Below, in pieces: positions 32,653 through 43,700 of a stretch of 64,000 nt of DNA. The translations under genes and the position numbers were made by a program. Under the pieces are notes generated by a model. That model did not search any database. It worked only from the letters and a program-made list of their open reading frames with translations, and was not told the DNA's origin. The stretch lies in contig OY978109.1 of NCBI GenBank assembly GCA_963854735.1, positions 1 to 64,000 on the forward strand. Reading direction: 5' to 3'. Source of the DNA: Marvania coccoides. Taxonomy: Eukaryota > Chlorophyta > Trebouxiophyceae > Chlorellales > Chlorellaceae. The stretch's first letter is position 1. Every line of letters begins with the position of its first letter.

Positions 32653-32699
32653 AGTCTGCACCATCCAGACAAATCAATGATCAACTTGGAAATAAACAA

Positions 32700-33222
32700 C
32701 TCATTGGGTGCCTACGGGCACTGCCAGGCAATTAAATTGCTTGGCCGCTGATTCTCACCAGCTCTTGGAGCAAATCGCGTTTTTCTCTTCTCTACTCTGC
32801 CTCAGTATATCGAGGGGAGTCCACACTTCTGCAGAAGCAGAAGAGAAGCGAAAATTTTTAGGAGTGATTGTACATCCCAAAAATTGCGATTTTTGTTTAA
32901 GTCCTCTGGTCCTTTCGGCTCTTAATCAGCGTTTCCAAGCTGAACTAAGGCCACTGGACGTATCGGGAGACCCGCTACGCCCACACCTGCTCTTTGCAGA
33001 GCATGGTCCTTTCGGAACCAGTGTGCGACCAGATTTTGTTGGGCTTTCGCACCACTCGCGCTCACGGGCTTTCGCACCATTTCGCACGGAAAAGGGGTGG
33101 GGCGGACGCGCTTTCGCGCATACCGCCCCGTGTCAGAGGTCAGGGAAAGATCAAACAAAAATGGACGTAAAAACCAAGGGCTACTTACTCAAGTAGGTCC
33201 TTAGTAGTAATCGATCAAATAC
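32700..33222. other. spacer, no gene recognised
   Basis: About 520 bases with only low-quality open frames. No exon or repeat boundary can be supported apart from the LTR that follows. Confidence 0.4.
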
Positions 33223-33347
33223 TGTTACAGGCTCTTATCTATATTTCTGTATATTAAGAACTAAGGAGGAATCAGTCGGGTGCGGGTGATGAGGCCTTTC
33301 TAAGTAAGATCCTCGTACATGCTGCGCATGCTGTCCACACTGTAACA
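33223..33347 (-). repeat. solo LTR, inverted relative to the copies at 14401 and 15739
   Basis: 125 bp that are the reverse complement of the chromovirus LTR at 14401-14524, with the same TGTTACAG and CTGTAACA ends. No internal retroelement sequence is attached. Flanking 5-mers (AATAC and CCGGC) do not match, so no target-site duplication is visible. Confidence 0.85.
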
Positions 33348-33660
33348 CCGGCGGAGATTTCTGAAAAGGGCTCGACACTGGGGGCTGTGCTGTTTAATGG
33401 TCGCAAAACACGCCCATACCTCATACATCAGCCACGCTGTACAGCGCACCGCCCGGAAACACGCTCTCCTTAAACAATCAGCACCCCATTTACGGCCCCA
33501 AAAGCACCCCCTAAAAACGGGAGGATCGAATTTTAGACAGCGCCCAGCCGGGGGTCGGGGTGGTGGGCACCACCCAGGAGGTGCCCTGCAGCACGTCAGA
33601 GCCGCCAAAAAAGTGAGTGCTAAAATTCATCTGGCCGCCTGAAAAGTCGGCGCCGGCGGA
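33348..33660. repeat. short repeated blocks next to the solo LTR
   Basis: CCGGCGGAGATTTCTGAAAA occurs at about 33347 and again at 33653. Between them lies AGTGCTAAAATTCATCTGG plus GCCTGAAAAGTCGGCGCCGG, the same motif that follows the interstitial telomere repeats at 31605-31936. This is a rearranged piece of that repeat. Confidence 0.75.
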
Positions 33661-33900
33661 GATTTCTGAAAAATGCTCGAGACTGGCGGCTCTACGTTTT
33701 GCTGCTCGTAGAGCATGCTCTCAGCCTTTATGTTTATACGTTTTGTCTTCTTTTATGAATAAATATGAAACAATTAAGTATTCAATAAATAGTGCCCATT
33801 TATTTATGACCACTGTGGACGAGAGGGGGCTGGGGCGTCCCAGCTTGCCCGAGCTGTACCTTGACCGGAGGGTTCGCGTATCTCGCCGTCCGGAGCGTCT

Positions 33901-33957
33901 TGCATGATTTGCATTTCTGTGCATGATTTGCATTTCTGTGCATGATTTGCATTTCTG
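33901..33957. repeat. 19-bp minisatellite, three copies
   Basis: Three perfect copies of TGCATGATTTGCATTTCTG. Confidence 0.97.
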
Positions 33958-34643
33958 CATGCACCTGTGCCTGTCATGCACCTGTTTTTTATGTCGGTTG
34001 CGATGTCGGGGACTCGGGGGCAGGGGCCAGAGCCTATTAACTGGGATTGATCCGGAGCAGGGGGGGCTCTGCCTTACTGTGGTGGGGTTTGTGGCACGTC
34101 GCCTTGCGGATCTCTATAGGGGCAACCTCGGTAGGAGACGTGAAACCTCTGTATAACCTTTGAAACCTTTTGAAACCTTATTGAATGTTTTCAAATATGC
34201 ATTATTATTTACTATGTAACTACTCATAGCTCCCAATTGTCTTTTCTTCTCCATGCACCGATATATATATTTATATTTTATTTATATATATATATTATGT
34301 GTGTGTGGGGGGGGGGGGGCGTACGTACGTAGCATTCCTTTGAAGAATCATAAAAATTACGAGTTTAGGAGATATCAAGCCAACGAAAAATCAGTACTAT
34401 GAAAGAATATTAGGAGGTTAGTAAATGAATTAAAAGGAGAAGAAGAAGAACAAGAGCATACTTGTTAGGGAACTGTCCCGGAAGAAAGTGTCCATACCGT
34501 AACAATACTTATATGTATATATTGGGTTTGCATTTTATACTACTGCTGTAGAAATACGAAGAATTCATTCAAAGGAAACACATGTTTGCATTATTATAGA
34601 ACTATTTTTTCCCGCTCCCTCGCTGCTAAAAAATGGGGCAGAT
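33958..34643. other. spacer with simple-sequence tracts
   Basis: Contains a TA-rich tract (about 34258-34298) running into GTGTGTGTGG and a G run (about 34307-34319), then GTACGTACGTA. No gene recognised. It must hold the 3' processing signals of the HCF145 gene that ends at 34644. Confidence 0.45.
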
Positions 34644-37600
34644 TCACCAGGCATCAATCTCCTCGCGCACGGTGGGCATCTTACTGTATTCCCGCTTGGA
34701 CTCGGAGGTCTGCTGCTTCCTCCGCCTGCGGCGCGGCTCTTCATCCCTTGGCTTGTAGGTCGCTGCCGCCAGCTCAAACAGGCCCTGCTTCCCAGACAGC
34801 CCAGTGGTGGCAGCCGTCTCTGAGACGTGCTCCTGCCACTCGGTGCTGGCAAACACGGGGCTGGCCACAGCGTAGCCCAGCTCCGCAGCCAGCTCGTACA
34901 GCCCTCCCCAGCGCTCAATGGCGCGGCACAGGTCGTTGCGCCCGGCGCGGATGAAGTCGTTCTTCACAGGCATCACCCCTGCAGCAGAGCAGGCGAAGAA
35001 TGGTTGGTGAATGTTGATTAAGTATTTTGTATACACATATAAATACAGAAGAAAAAAAATATATATAACAGAAAAAAACTTACGTGGCTGCAGCTGGTTG
35101 TCGGCGATGAACTCGTCCACCTCCTGCCTTACGTTGTCCAACGAGTCCCAGTACCCCCTCGGCTTCCGTGGCTTGGTCTTCAGTTTCCAGCCAAGGCGGT
35201 CCACCACCACGGCGGGGCCGCCATGGGCAGTGACCGCCTTCTCCAGGTCAGTTCTGCAGTGCAGCAGAGTTGTGAGAAGAATAAGATAGTACTGCGTTGG
35301 CAGATTCTACTCCAAAAATAATAAATAATAAATCAAACTCACCTGCCCATGTCTCTTAAAGTGTCGCGCGGGGGCAGCACCCGCTCCCCCCCAAAGCAGC
35401 GCTCCAGCTCAGCGGCCAGCACCCCAAAGTCTTCGGCCATGTCCACCAGGCGAGGCCTTGAGGAGCGCCGGCGAATGCCTGCCGCCCGCTCCCCCTGGCC
35501 CTGAGCCTCCAGCTCCGCCGCCCGGCGCTCCACCTGCATCGCCTCTACGCGCAGCTTGATGGCTGCTAGGTTGGCTGGCACGTCCTCAAACACCACGCCC
35601 TCCAGCAGCGGCTCAATGACGCTCAGCATGCGGCTGTTGCGCGGGATGACGATCTCCATGGCGTACTTGAGCTGGGTCTGGGGGCCGCACTCGCCCAGGC
35701 CACCAGAGCCCCAGACAACAGACACCGACTGAACGAAAATGAATAGAGGGAATGAAGAAAATAATATTAGGTGCTTTGTCGTTGCGCTGATTGTAATATT
35801 TTCATATGCCCAGGGTACACCACCGATGATAACCAGGCTCTTCTTGTTTTTTCGGGGGGGGGGGGGGGGGGGAGCGAATTTAAGGCTGCCAGCATTCATG
35901 TCTAAATGAAAGTAAAAAAAAAACTGTCAAAAAACTCACGTCCGGGTCTGGCGCCACCTCCTGCAGCATCCACTTGCCCTGGTACCTCTCAAAGTCGCCC
36001 GCCACCTGCCTGAACTGGATTTCGCTGCAGGGCTTCTCTATGAGGTCCAACACCGACTCAGCGTGCAGGCAGATGTACATCATGCGCTTGTACCCCACCT
36101 GCCGCACGCGCACGACGTTGGGGGGCGCAGAGGGCGGCAGCTTGATGCGCGTCGACGCCGCCAGGTTTGGCACAAACTCCGCCAGGCGGTCGTAGTCAGT
36201 CAGCACCTCCCACACCGCAGACGCGGGGGCGTCGACGGTGATGGCAGCCACCGCGCGACGGTGCACAAAGTCCAGGTTGTCCAGGCGGCGCAGGTGGACC
36301 TCGGCAGGCAGTGGGGCTGGGCACACCAGCGGGTTCTCTCTCTCAGCTGCACCGTTGCTGCTGCTGCTGCTGCTGCTTTTGGAGGGATCAGCAGAATGCT
36401 GCTTTAGCGCAAACGCGGGGTACAGCGCCTGCAGCTGCTCCTTCTCCTCCAGCCGCTCATTCAGGGCCTGCTGAATGGTGGCATCGGGGGAGCCAGCTGG
36501 CGGCAGCGGCACCGAGGCCGTTCCCAGGTAGGCCGACCTTGCCGCCGCCTTGTTAGCGCGCTGACGCTGCTGCTCTGCCGTCAGCGGCGCTGCTGCCGCG
36601 TACAGAGACCCCGCCGGCCAGAACGGGCCCTTGGAGGGCAGCGGCTCCGCCAGCGCAGCTTCTGCAGCGGCTTTCGCAGCGGCCTTTCCTTCCTGCCACT
36701 CCCCAAGCGGCAGCGGCGGGTCCTCTTCAACGCCAGCCCAAGATGCAAGCCCAGAGGCCTGCAACCGCCGCTCGGCCAGCTCCTCCGCGCGCTGCACGAT
36801 GGCGTGGATGTTGGCCGGCAGCCCTGCCTTGACGATGTACGCCACCACGCTCGACGGCACCGGGATGCGCGGCTGCACCGACACGTCGTAGCGCAGCACG
36901 GAGGCCATGCCGGAGGCGCTGCCGATGTCGGGCTCGACCACCCACCGCCCGGAGAAGTGGGTGAAGTCGCCGCTGACCGCAGAAAACCGCGCCTCCCGTC
37001 TGCCCAGTGGCCCCTTGATCTCCTCCACCTCCAGCACCGCCTCTGCCTCCAACCGCCACAGCCCGCCCTGGGAGCAGGCTACCTGGCGCACCAGGGACAC
37101 GCCGGGGCGGGGGCTGGACAGCCGCTCGCACCGCTCCAGGTTGGGCACAAACGCAGGGAGGGCCTCAAAGTCGGTCAGCACGCGCCACACCTGCGTACGG
37201 GTTTTGATTTTTGTCAGTTTATAAGATAGTACTGCCAATGCCATGCGTAACAAACAGCTCTCACCTCCTCCACCGGGGCCTGCACCAGCGCTTCTGCCAC
37301 CACCCGACGCCCAGGCTGCTGCTTGCTGCCGCCCTCCCTGACCTTGACGTCCACCTCGGGGCGGGGCATGGCTGCAAAAAAAGCAGATACAAGAGGAATC
37401 GATTGAACAGCCCCTAGGCTATAATATCTGCCGCCACCGCCGCCCAGCGAAATACGAAACATACTCAAACCTACAACACCAGCAAGGGGTGCTGCACACG
37501 TGCTCCGGCCAATATCGTACCTTCGTAGCCTGGCAGCAACGCCCGCTGCGCCGTCCTGGAGCGCGGCTTTGGGATTGAAGGTGTGAAAAAACCATGGGAT

Positions 37601-37749
37601 GGAAGGAAGGCCCTAGGGATGGAAGCATGGAAACCCCCAAACGCCAGTGGCACGATGCCAGTGGCGTCTGTAGGTGCTGACCTCCGCCTCGGGCCCCCGT
37701 TTTCGCCAACAAGCGGCGCTGCGGCCGCTGTCAAAGAGCTCGAAATCAT
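34644..37749 (-). CDS. HCF145: HCF145-like plastid mRNA stability factor, 826 aa
   Basis: Exons are 37521-37749, 37265-37371, 35940-37190, about 35343-35731, 35084-35253 and 34644-34978 (2481 nt). The N terminus (MISSSLTAAAAPLVGENGG) is Ser/Ala-rich and fits a chloroplast transit peptide. Two SRPBCC/polyketide-cyclase-like domains follow: the first around VWRVLTDFEALPAFVPNLE (about residue 113) and the second around VWEVLTDYDRLAEFVPNLA (about residue 440). The C-terminal 120 residues carry GYWDSLDNVRQEVDEFI and GRNDLCRAIERWGGLYELA, matching the TMR transcript-binding repeats of Arabidopsis HCF145. In plants HCF145 stabilises the psaA-psaB-rps14 transcript, so it is needed for photosystem I. 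Double SRPBCC plus TMR is specific to that family. An Ala/Gln/Ser-rich linker joins the two SRPBCC domains. Divergent from LHCA. Ligand of the SRPBCC domains unknown. Confidence 0.85.
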
Positions 37750-37979
37750 GTTCGAATTTTGTTATCGGCAGGAGCCTCATTTGGCCCTCGGCTGGCCCAC
37801 ATCGCGTGCATGAAACACTTAAGATCGATTCTTAAGGCTGCAAAGGCCGCTTCTGAATTTCAGTTTTCCCCCAAAGTATTGAAAAACTTTCCTCCTGTTA
37901 AATCCTCTTGATCGTCATCCAAAGATCCGGAGTTTTTGAAGCGGTGGCCATACTAAATCGGTATCAAATCGAATTCAGG
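37750..37979. promoter_or_regulatory. 230-bp bidirectional promoter, HCF145 / LHCA
   Basis: The start codons of HCF145 (minus) and LHCA (plus) are 230 bases apart, so both promoters and both 5' untranslated regions fit in this gap. An inverted repeat, CTTAAGA and TCTTAAG around TCGAT, lies at 37818-37836. No TATA box is evident on either strand. The inverted repeat could bind a dimeric factor (inference). Confidence 0.7.
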
Positions 37980-39232
37980 ATGCAGGCCGCTCTTCAGACC
38001 CGCAGCGTCATCGCCCCCCGCTCCACTGTCCGGCAGGTAAAACACAGACGAAAATAAATAATAAAGACGAAAAGGAGGAGATGGGTGCATCCTTGCGAAA
38101 TTGCGATCGCGGCAGCAAACAGCTATTGCGGCTGGATAGACAGTAGGGCATCGTTTCAACCAGGGGTTGAGACCTCTCCGAAAAACTAAATGTTCTGATT
38201 GTTTTTTCGTCTTGTCTTTTTCGATCGCAGGCACGCCGCTCCGTGGCTGTCCATGCCGCTGCCCGCCCCCTGTGGCAGCCTGGAGGCACCGCGCCCGCTC
38301 ATCTGGACGGCTCCCTGCCTGGTGAGTCAATAATTTATTCATTTATCCCTCCCCGCCTGTCTGCTGCTGCTGCTGCGGGTTGCTCATTGCTCATCTTCTT
38401 TTTGTTATGGTGCACAGGCGACTTTGGATTTGACCCCCTGAACCTGGGCGCCAACCCCGCCGCGCTGGACTGGTGAGAGAGAGAGCAACCTTTGGATGAA
38501 TGTTTTGCTCTCAACGTTGCGAGGGGCCAAAATAACCTCTCCCCCAAACTAATATTATTATCTATGCGTTCTCTTCGCTCCAGGTACCGCAACGCCGAGC
38601 TGCAGAACGGTCGGTGGGCCATGCTGGGTGTTGCCGGCATGCTGCTGCCCGCCGTCGCCACCAAGGCCGGCCTCCTGGAGATCCCCGCCTGGTACGAGGC
38701 GGGCAAGGTGTCCATCGAGTCGTGCGGCATCCCCTACCCCTCCCTCATCATGGTGCAGTTCTTCCTGTTCAACTTTGTGGAGATCAAGCGCCTGCAGGAC
38801 ATCAAGGTGCCCGGCAGCCAGGCCGAGCCCGGATCCTTCCTGGGCTTTGAGACCGCATTCAAGGGCACCGGCGTGTCCGGCTACCCCGGCGGCCCCTTCG
38901 ACCCCCTCAACCTCACCACCAACGGCATCTTCGGAACCGCCGAGGAGCTGAAGCTTAAGGAGATCAAGAACGCCCGCCTGGCAATGGTGAGTAGTTATTC
39001 TTCTTTTTAAATGCGCATGGTTTTATTTTTTGCTGTTGTTTTGCACAAGATTTACTGATCACTCGTCTCCTCTCCCCTCTGAAAAATATTGTAGCTCGGC
39101 TTCCTTGGCTTCTGCGCGCAATACTCTGCCACCGGCAAGGGACCCGTGGACAACCTGCTGGACCACATCGCCAGCCCCTGGGCCGCCAACTTCTGCTCCA
39201 ACGGTGTCAGTGTCCCCGTCTCCATCTTCTAA
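37980..39232 (+). CDS. LHCA: photosystem I light-harvesting chlorophyll a/b-binding protein, LHCA4-like, 247 aa
   Basis: Exons are 37980-38036, 38231-38321, 38418-38472, 38584-38986 and 39095-39232 (744 nt). MQAALQTRSVIAPRSTVRQA begins a plastid transit peptide; the mature protein probably starts near AAARPLWQPGG. The LHC fold is clear: GDFGFDPLNLG, the first membrane helix with WYRNAELQNGRWAMLGVAG, a central helix around VQFFLFNFVEIKRLQDI, and the third helix with KEIKNARLAMLGFLGF. The RPLWxPG start, LPAVATKAG after helix 1 and VPAWYEAGK-like IPAWYEAGK place it with LHCI proteins, nearest in pattern to LHCA4. The chlorophyll 603 ligand is Asn (ELQN) rather than His, the feature linked to red-shifted chlorophylls in LHCA3 and LHCA4. 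It acts in the thylakoid as PSI antenna. Confidence 0.95.
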
Positions 39233-39718
39233 GCTGCTGCTGCCGTTCTTTTTAAATTAACGAGAATACAACCACATCCAAAAAGGAATAGTAGAGGACT
39301 GCTGCTGATAAAAAAAATGGTCGGCGGGCGTGCGATTTGATGATGATGATGAGCGGTGCCTGATGATTTTGTACCATCATGAAAACAACAACAATTTTAT
39401 AGCCCTGTGTAGTACTGTGGCACCTCACGAGATGTAAAGAGGTGCACTCGTTCTTCAAAGTTGAGAGAGAACAAAATTGATATTCGGCAGCAGGCCTAAT
39501 TGTTAGGACAAAGCTTGCCTCTCTGCTGTGTGGTCTGTGTTGCCATCTCTGTGATGAGTCTAAACTATCAAAATTGTATGGCACACAGAAACAGATCGAG
39601 CGGCAAAAACGGGGGGGAGGGGGACAGAAGAATAACAAAAAAAACGTATAATTATATGAAATAGTTTACTCGCAGTGGACGCTGATGTACTATACCATCC
39701 TACAGAACCATACAGCGC
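39233..39718. other. 3' region between convergent genes
   Basis: About 490 bases holding the 3' untranslated regions of LHCA (plus) and of the small gene ending at 39719 (minus). A GATGATGATGATG tract lies near 39339. No further gene seen. Confidence 0.5.
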
Positions 39719-40138
39719 TCAAGAGCTTCGCTGTCCACCCTCTCGCGCCTTCTCCCGCGCCTCTGCTTCCTCTCGCATCGCCCGCTCGATCCGCTCCTCG
39801 TATGGCGTCGTGCGCTCCTCCACAGTCGCCTCCTCCGCGTACTTGCTGCCTATAGCAAGGCAAATTGAGCGTGAGAACAAAGCAACTGAGCACACAACTA
39901 AACTCCCAAAAAGCAGCATCTTGCCTGAATTGTTCAATCCGATCACTTTGTCGGTTTGGTGCTTGTCAAAGATGAATTTGGGGCCACTGGGAGTTATGCA
40001 GCTGACGTCGGAAGGCGTTGCTGCTGCTTCTGCTGCCTGCGGAGGGGCGATTGCCGCAATTTGATTATTTAAAGGTGCAGGCGAGCTCGCGGGCTGCTCC
40101 GCTGGAGCTCCAAAGCAGCAAAACAATCTGCCAAACAT
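39719..40138 (-). CDS. small hypothetical protein, possibly with an optional GC-AG intron
   Basis: The ATG at 40136-40138 opens MFGRLFCCFGAPAEQP, where the adjacent cysteines could be lipid-anchored. The C terminus is charged and helical (EERTTPYEERIERAMREEAE). Read through, the protein is 139 aa with one hydrophobic stretch, MLLFGSLVVCSVALFSRS, that could span a membrane. Alternatively that stretch is an in-frame intron: donor TCAG then GCAAG, acceptor TTGCTATAG, about 80 bases, AT-richer than the flanks. Splicing would keep the frame and give a soluble protein of about 112 residues. I cannot decide which form is made. Family not recognised. Confidence 0.55.
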   Translation of the reverse strand: MFGRLFCCFGAPAEQPASSPAPLNNQIAAIAPPQAAEAAATPSDVSCITPSGPKFIFDKHQTDKVIGLNNSGKMLLFGSLVVCSVALFSRSICLAIGSKYAEEATVEERTTPYEERIERAMREEAEAREKAREGGQRSS

Positions 40139-40777
40139 GATTTTTCTTCAATAAACTTTTTAAAATTATAGTTTTTTGGCTTTGGACGAGTGCAGCTTTC
40201 AGAAATTTGAATTGGCCGGGAGGCAAGGTCCCACCGAAACAACGGGTCTCTCAGGCTGGTTCTTCGTATACGGGCGCTGCTCCAAATACCACGCACCTCC
40301 TCACTCTTCGCCAAGACAGGCTGCATCGCCTTGCTGCTGGCTCTTCTCCTCCAACCACCACCCCAACTACTGTCAACGCTCTGGAGGCCTGGGGCGGCCC
40401 TTCAGCCCGCTCGTGGCTTCACACTCAATCACTAATGATGCAATAAAAAGCAAGCATGAGGCCCCAGGATGCAGTGAGATCGCGTTGGATGCAACCTAAA
40501 TTGCAACCAACTCCAAAAATGCTCAGAGAAGGCTCTGCATGCAGGACAGCTTACATCAATACGGCCATGGATACAGCGCGTCTGCTTCATTCATGGTACG
40601 CTCTGTGCCTTTGACCAGGGGTACGCACGCAGCTGAGGAGTGTCGCAAACAAAATAGGCGAGTGAAAGAAAAAAGGAGGTGAACTCAACTACTTCCAAGA
40701 TAAAATGCATGCATGTACACGCTCCTTATTATAGTCATCAACGGAAACAATGCACCATACAAAACCCCCACTCAATT
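40139..40777. other. intergenic region, promoter side of the small gene
   Basis: About 640 bases upstream of the small gene and downstream of PANK. Short open frames on the plus strand have no support. No repeat or RNA gene recognised. Confidence 0.45.
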
Positions 40778-43700
40778 TCAGTACTTTGCCGCCTCGTCAA
40801 AGCGGCACATGCAGTCGTAGACCTCCCCGCCAAACAGCCGCCGCGCAAGGTGCTGGTTCTTGATCATCGCCAGCTTCAACACGTCGCAACTGAGCTTGGT
40901 GCGCAGGTTGGTGTGCAGCGCGCGCCCCATGCCCTCAATGATCACCAGATCAGCTCCCACAGTGGCGTCTGCCACTGCGGCGCTCACCCGTCGCAGGTCC
41001 AGGCAGGGGCTGCCGCTGCCGCTGTCCACGATGTACAGACGCGGCTCCCTCCACGGCGAAGGGTAAGACTCCCCAAACATGCCCTTGGCCGCCAGGGTGG
41101 ACCGCCGGCTGTTGGGACTCTGCGGCCAAATCTCGCTGGAGGGCCGGCCAGGAGAAGAAGAAGCAGAAGGGGTGATTTTTGTTCGAGGAGGGCTGGCTGG
41201 CGGTAGTGGTGGTGGCAACGGCGGCTGTGCTGCCAGCCCCGCCGGGCTCAGCACGCTGGAGGGGTGGAGGGCGCCAAGCGGCGGCGACGGCGGTGCTGCT
41301 CGCGCCCTGGTGGCAAACCCGGAGGCGGAGCGAGCCACGGGAAGTTCCAGTTTGTGGGCAGGATCTTCCAGCTCCGCCAGCCCCCCCAACCTGTCTGTCG
41401 AGATTGTGCGCTTTGACAGGCCAGGGAAGGGCGGGACCCTGCCCGCCGATGCCGCCTCCGCCGTCACCCCTGCGTCCCTGGCCGCTCTAATGATGGGACA
41501 CACCTCCGCAGCCTTGGCCACCACCGATTTCAGCTCCGAGGCTGTGATGTCGTTGATGGCTGGCAGCGCATTGGCCACCAACACCACCTCGCACCCGCCG
41601 CGCAGCAGCTCGCGCGCCAGCGGCAGCATGCCCAGAACAACATCAGCCCCCGCGTTGTCCACAAACACGATGGCGCGCTTGTAGGGCGACACCACGCGGC
41701 CGTCAGCGCCCTGCCCCTTCCCCAGCCACACCTCCGCAAAGTCGTCCAGGTCGTCGACGCGCCACGGGCGCTGGCTCAGCTTGTCCCTGGCGCGGCGGTA
41801 CATCTCCAGGATGGTGGCGCTGTAGTACAGGTCCACGCACGCCTTGGCTCCCCAGTCAAAAATATTGGCCGCCAGCGCGCCCTGCACCAGCGCCAGCAGC
41901 CGCTCGGGGGGCTCCAGGTCGTCCATCTCCGCCAGCAGGTCGGGCAGCACCTCCAGCGCTGCCGCGTTTTCCCTCTCCTTGTCCAGGCGGTAGACGTCGT
42001 GGAAGTCAAACTCGCGCAGGCACTCCTCGCGCAGCTCAAACAGGTCGGCCAGGCCCAGCTGGCCGTACGCACCTAGAGTGGACAGCGAGAAAACGAAAAT
42101 CAGTTGAAATTCTCTTCTTATACATACAAATATATATAATCCCACCTGGCTCGCTGCGCAGCTTTGTGAGGTGGAGGTCAAAGGCGCGGCCGAACGCCGC
42201 CGCCCTCCTCACCGCCTCCCTCGTGTTGCCTTCTGACGCTGCCGCCTTCTCCACCACCGTCGGTATGGCGTCCTGCAGGATGCCCACCCAGTAGGCCATC
42301 TCCGCTGCATCTGAGTTGATGTCGATGGTGTTGGGGTCGTAGTGGGCGGGGTCAACCAGCAAGGGGAACGGCTCCAGCGAGGGGTGGAAGTGCAGCACCC
42401 CCAGGTTGAGGTCGATGCGGGGGGTGGTGGAGGTCACGGAGGAAGGGAACGCCGCCGCCATGGCAGCCTCGCTGATCTCGCCTGGGGTGTGCGCCCTGGA
42501 GCGGAAGATGGCGGTCTGCTCCGCCAGCGCGCGCTCGTGCTCGTTTTTGGCCGCCTCACTGGCAGGGCGCCCCACCGCAATGAATTTCTCCACCCACGTT
42601 ATTTTGTCGCTGACAGAGTGCATGGGGGGGCCCTGCACGCGGCCGCCCATCACGGGGGCCCCCATGGAGAACCTCTCTACCACCCGCGCCCGCAACTTCT
42701 CCGTGGTTTCCCCCCCAGGCACCTCCCCCCGCAGCTGCACCTGCACCCGCATGAACGCGCCCACCGCGCCCAGAAATCCCTCGTGCCGCAGGAACATGGC
42801 CCCCATCTCCCCCTTGGACCAGAACCGAATGGCGAACGAGATGGTCTCCATGGTGTAGGGGTGCCCCCGGATGAAGAAGCCGCCGAAGAATATTCGGGGG
42901 AGGTTGTAGCGCTTGGCGTTGAGGTACGCCAGCTGGCCTATGTTGTAGGAGATCATGCGACATAGTGACATGGCCATGTCCGCGGGGGAGTAGTCCGCCA
43001 GCCCCTTGTCGTTGTAGATGACCTTGCCAAACGACGAGGCAATGGTGTTGGCAGACAGCCCTATGGAGGAGTAGTCCCGCCCGCCGTAGATGTCGCCCAC
43101 CAGCATGTCCACGTTGGAGTTGTCGCCCTTGGACGACAGGTCCAGGATCTCGTCGAAATTGGTGAGCCCGGTGAGCAGGCTGCACAGCCCCCAAAAGGTG
43201 CCACCCCCAATGTTGGTGCCGCTCACGCGCTGGTGCCTGCCCTCCCCGTCCACCCGCACCATGGACACCCCGCTGCCGATGTTGACCAACAGGTAGGGGT
43301 ACACTTTGGCTGGGTCAATGTCCACAAAGTTGAGCTGGCTGTTTTCGTAGGTGAACGCCTCGTGCTGCACGGCGCGCAGCAAAAAGTTGCAGCCATCCAC
43401 CATGCACGCCATCTCGTCCTCTCGCTCCAGGATCAGCCCCAGCCGCTCGCGAAACCTCTGCAGCGGGGAAAGCGCAATTTATTTTCTCGGAAGCAGGAAA
43501 GCAGCAAGCAGTTTAAAGAGAAATTTCACCGTGCGCCTCTCAAATCCACCCTAATGATACCATTAAAAATCTACCCACCTCTGCGTACTTGAACGCCCCT
43601 CCCCCCGTGGCTTTGACCCGCATGGGCATCCCCGAGCCGTTGCGCCGGTGCAGGCCCTTGGCCTCAATAAAGTCGATGCACTCGTCCACCTTGGCGGTCT

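Noticed and set aside
33223..33347. Solo LTR as a clean insertion with target-site duplication
   Set aside because: Flanking 5-mers differ, so either later rearrangement removed one flank or it arrived as part of a larger duplicated piece.
33617..33907. Retroelement-like fragment (with ERGLGRPSLPELYLDRR)
   Set aside because: Too short and without a recognisable polyprotein motif.
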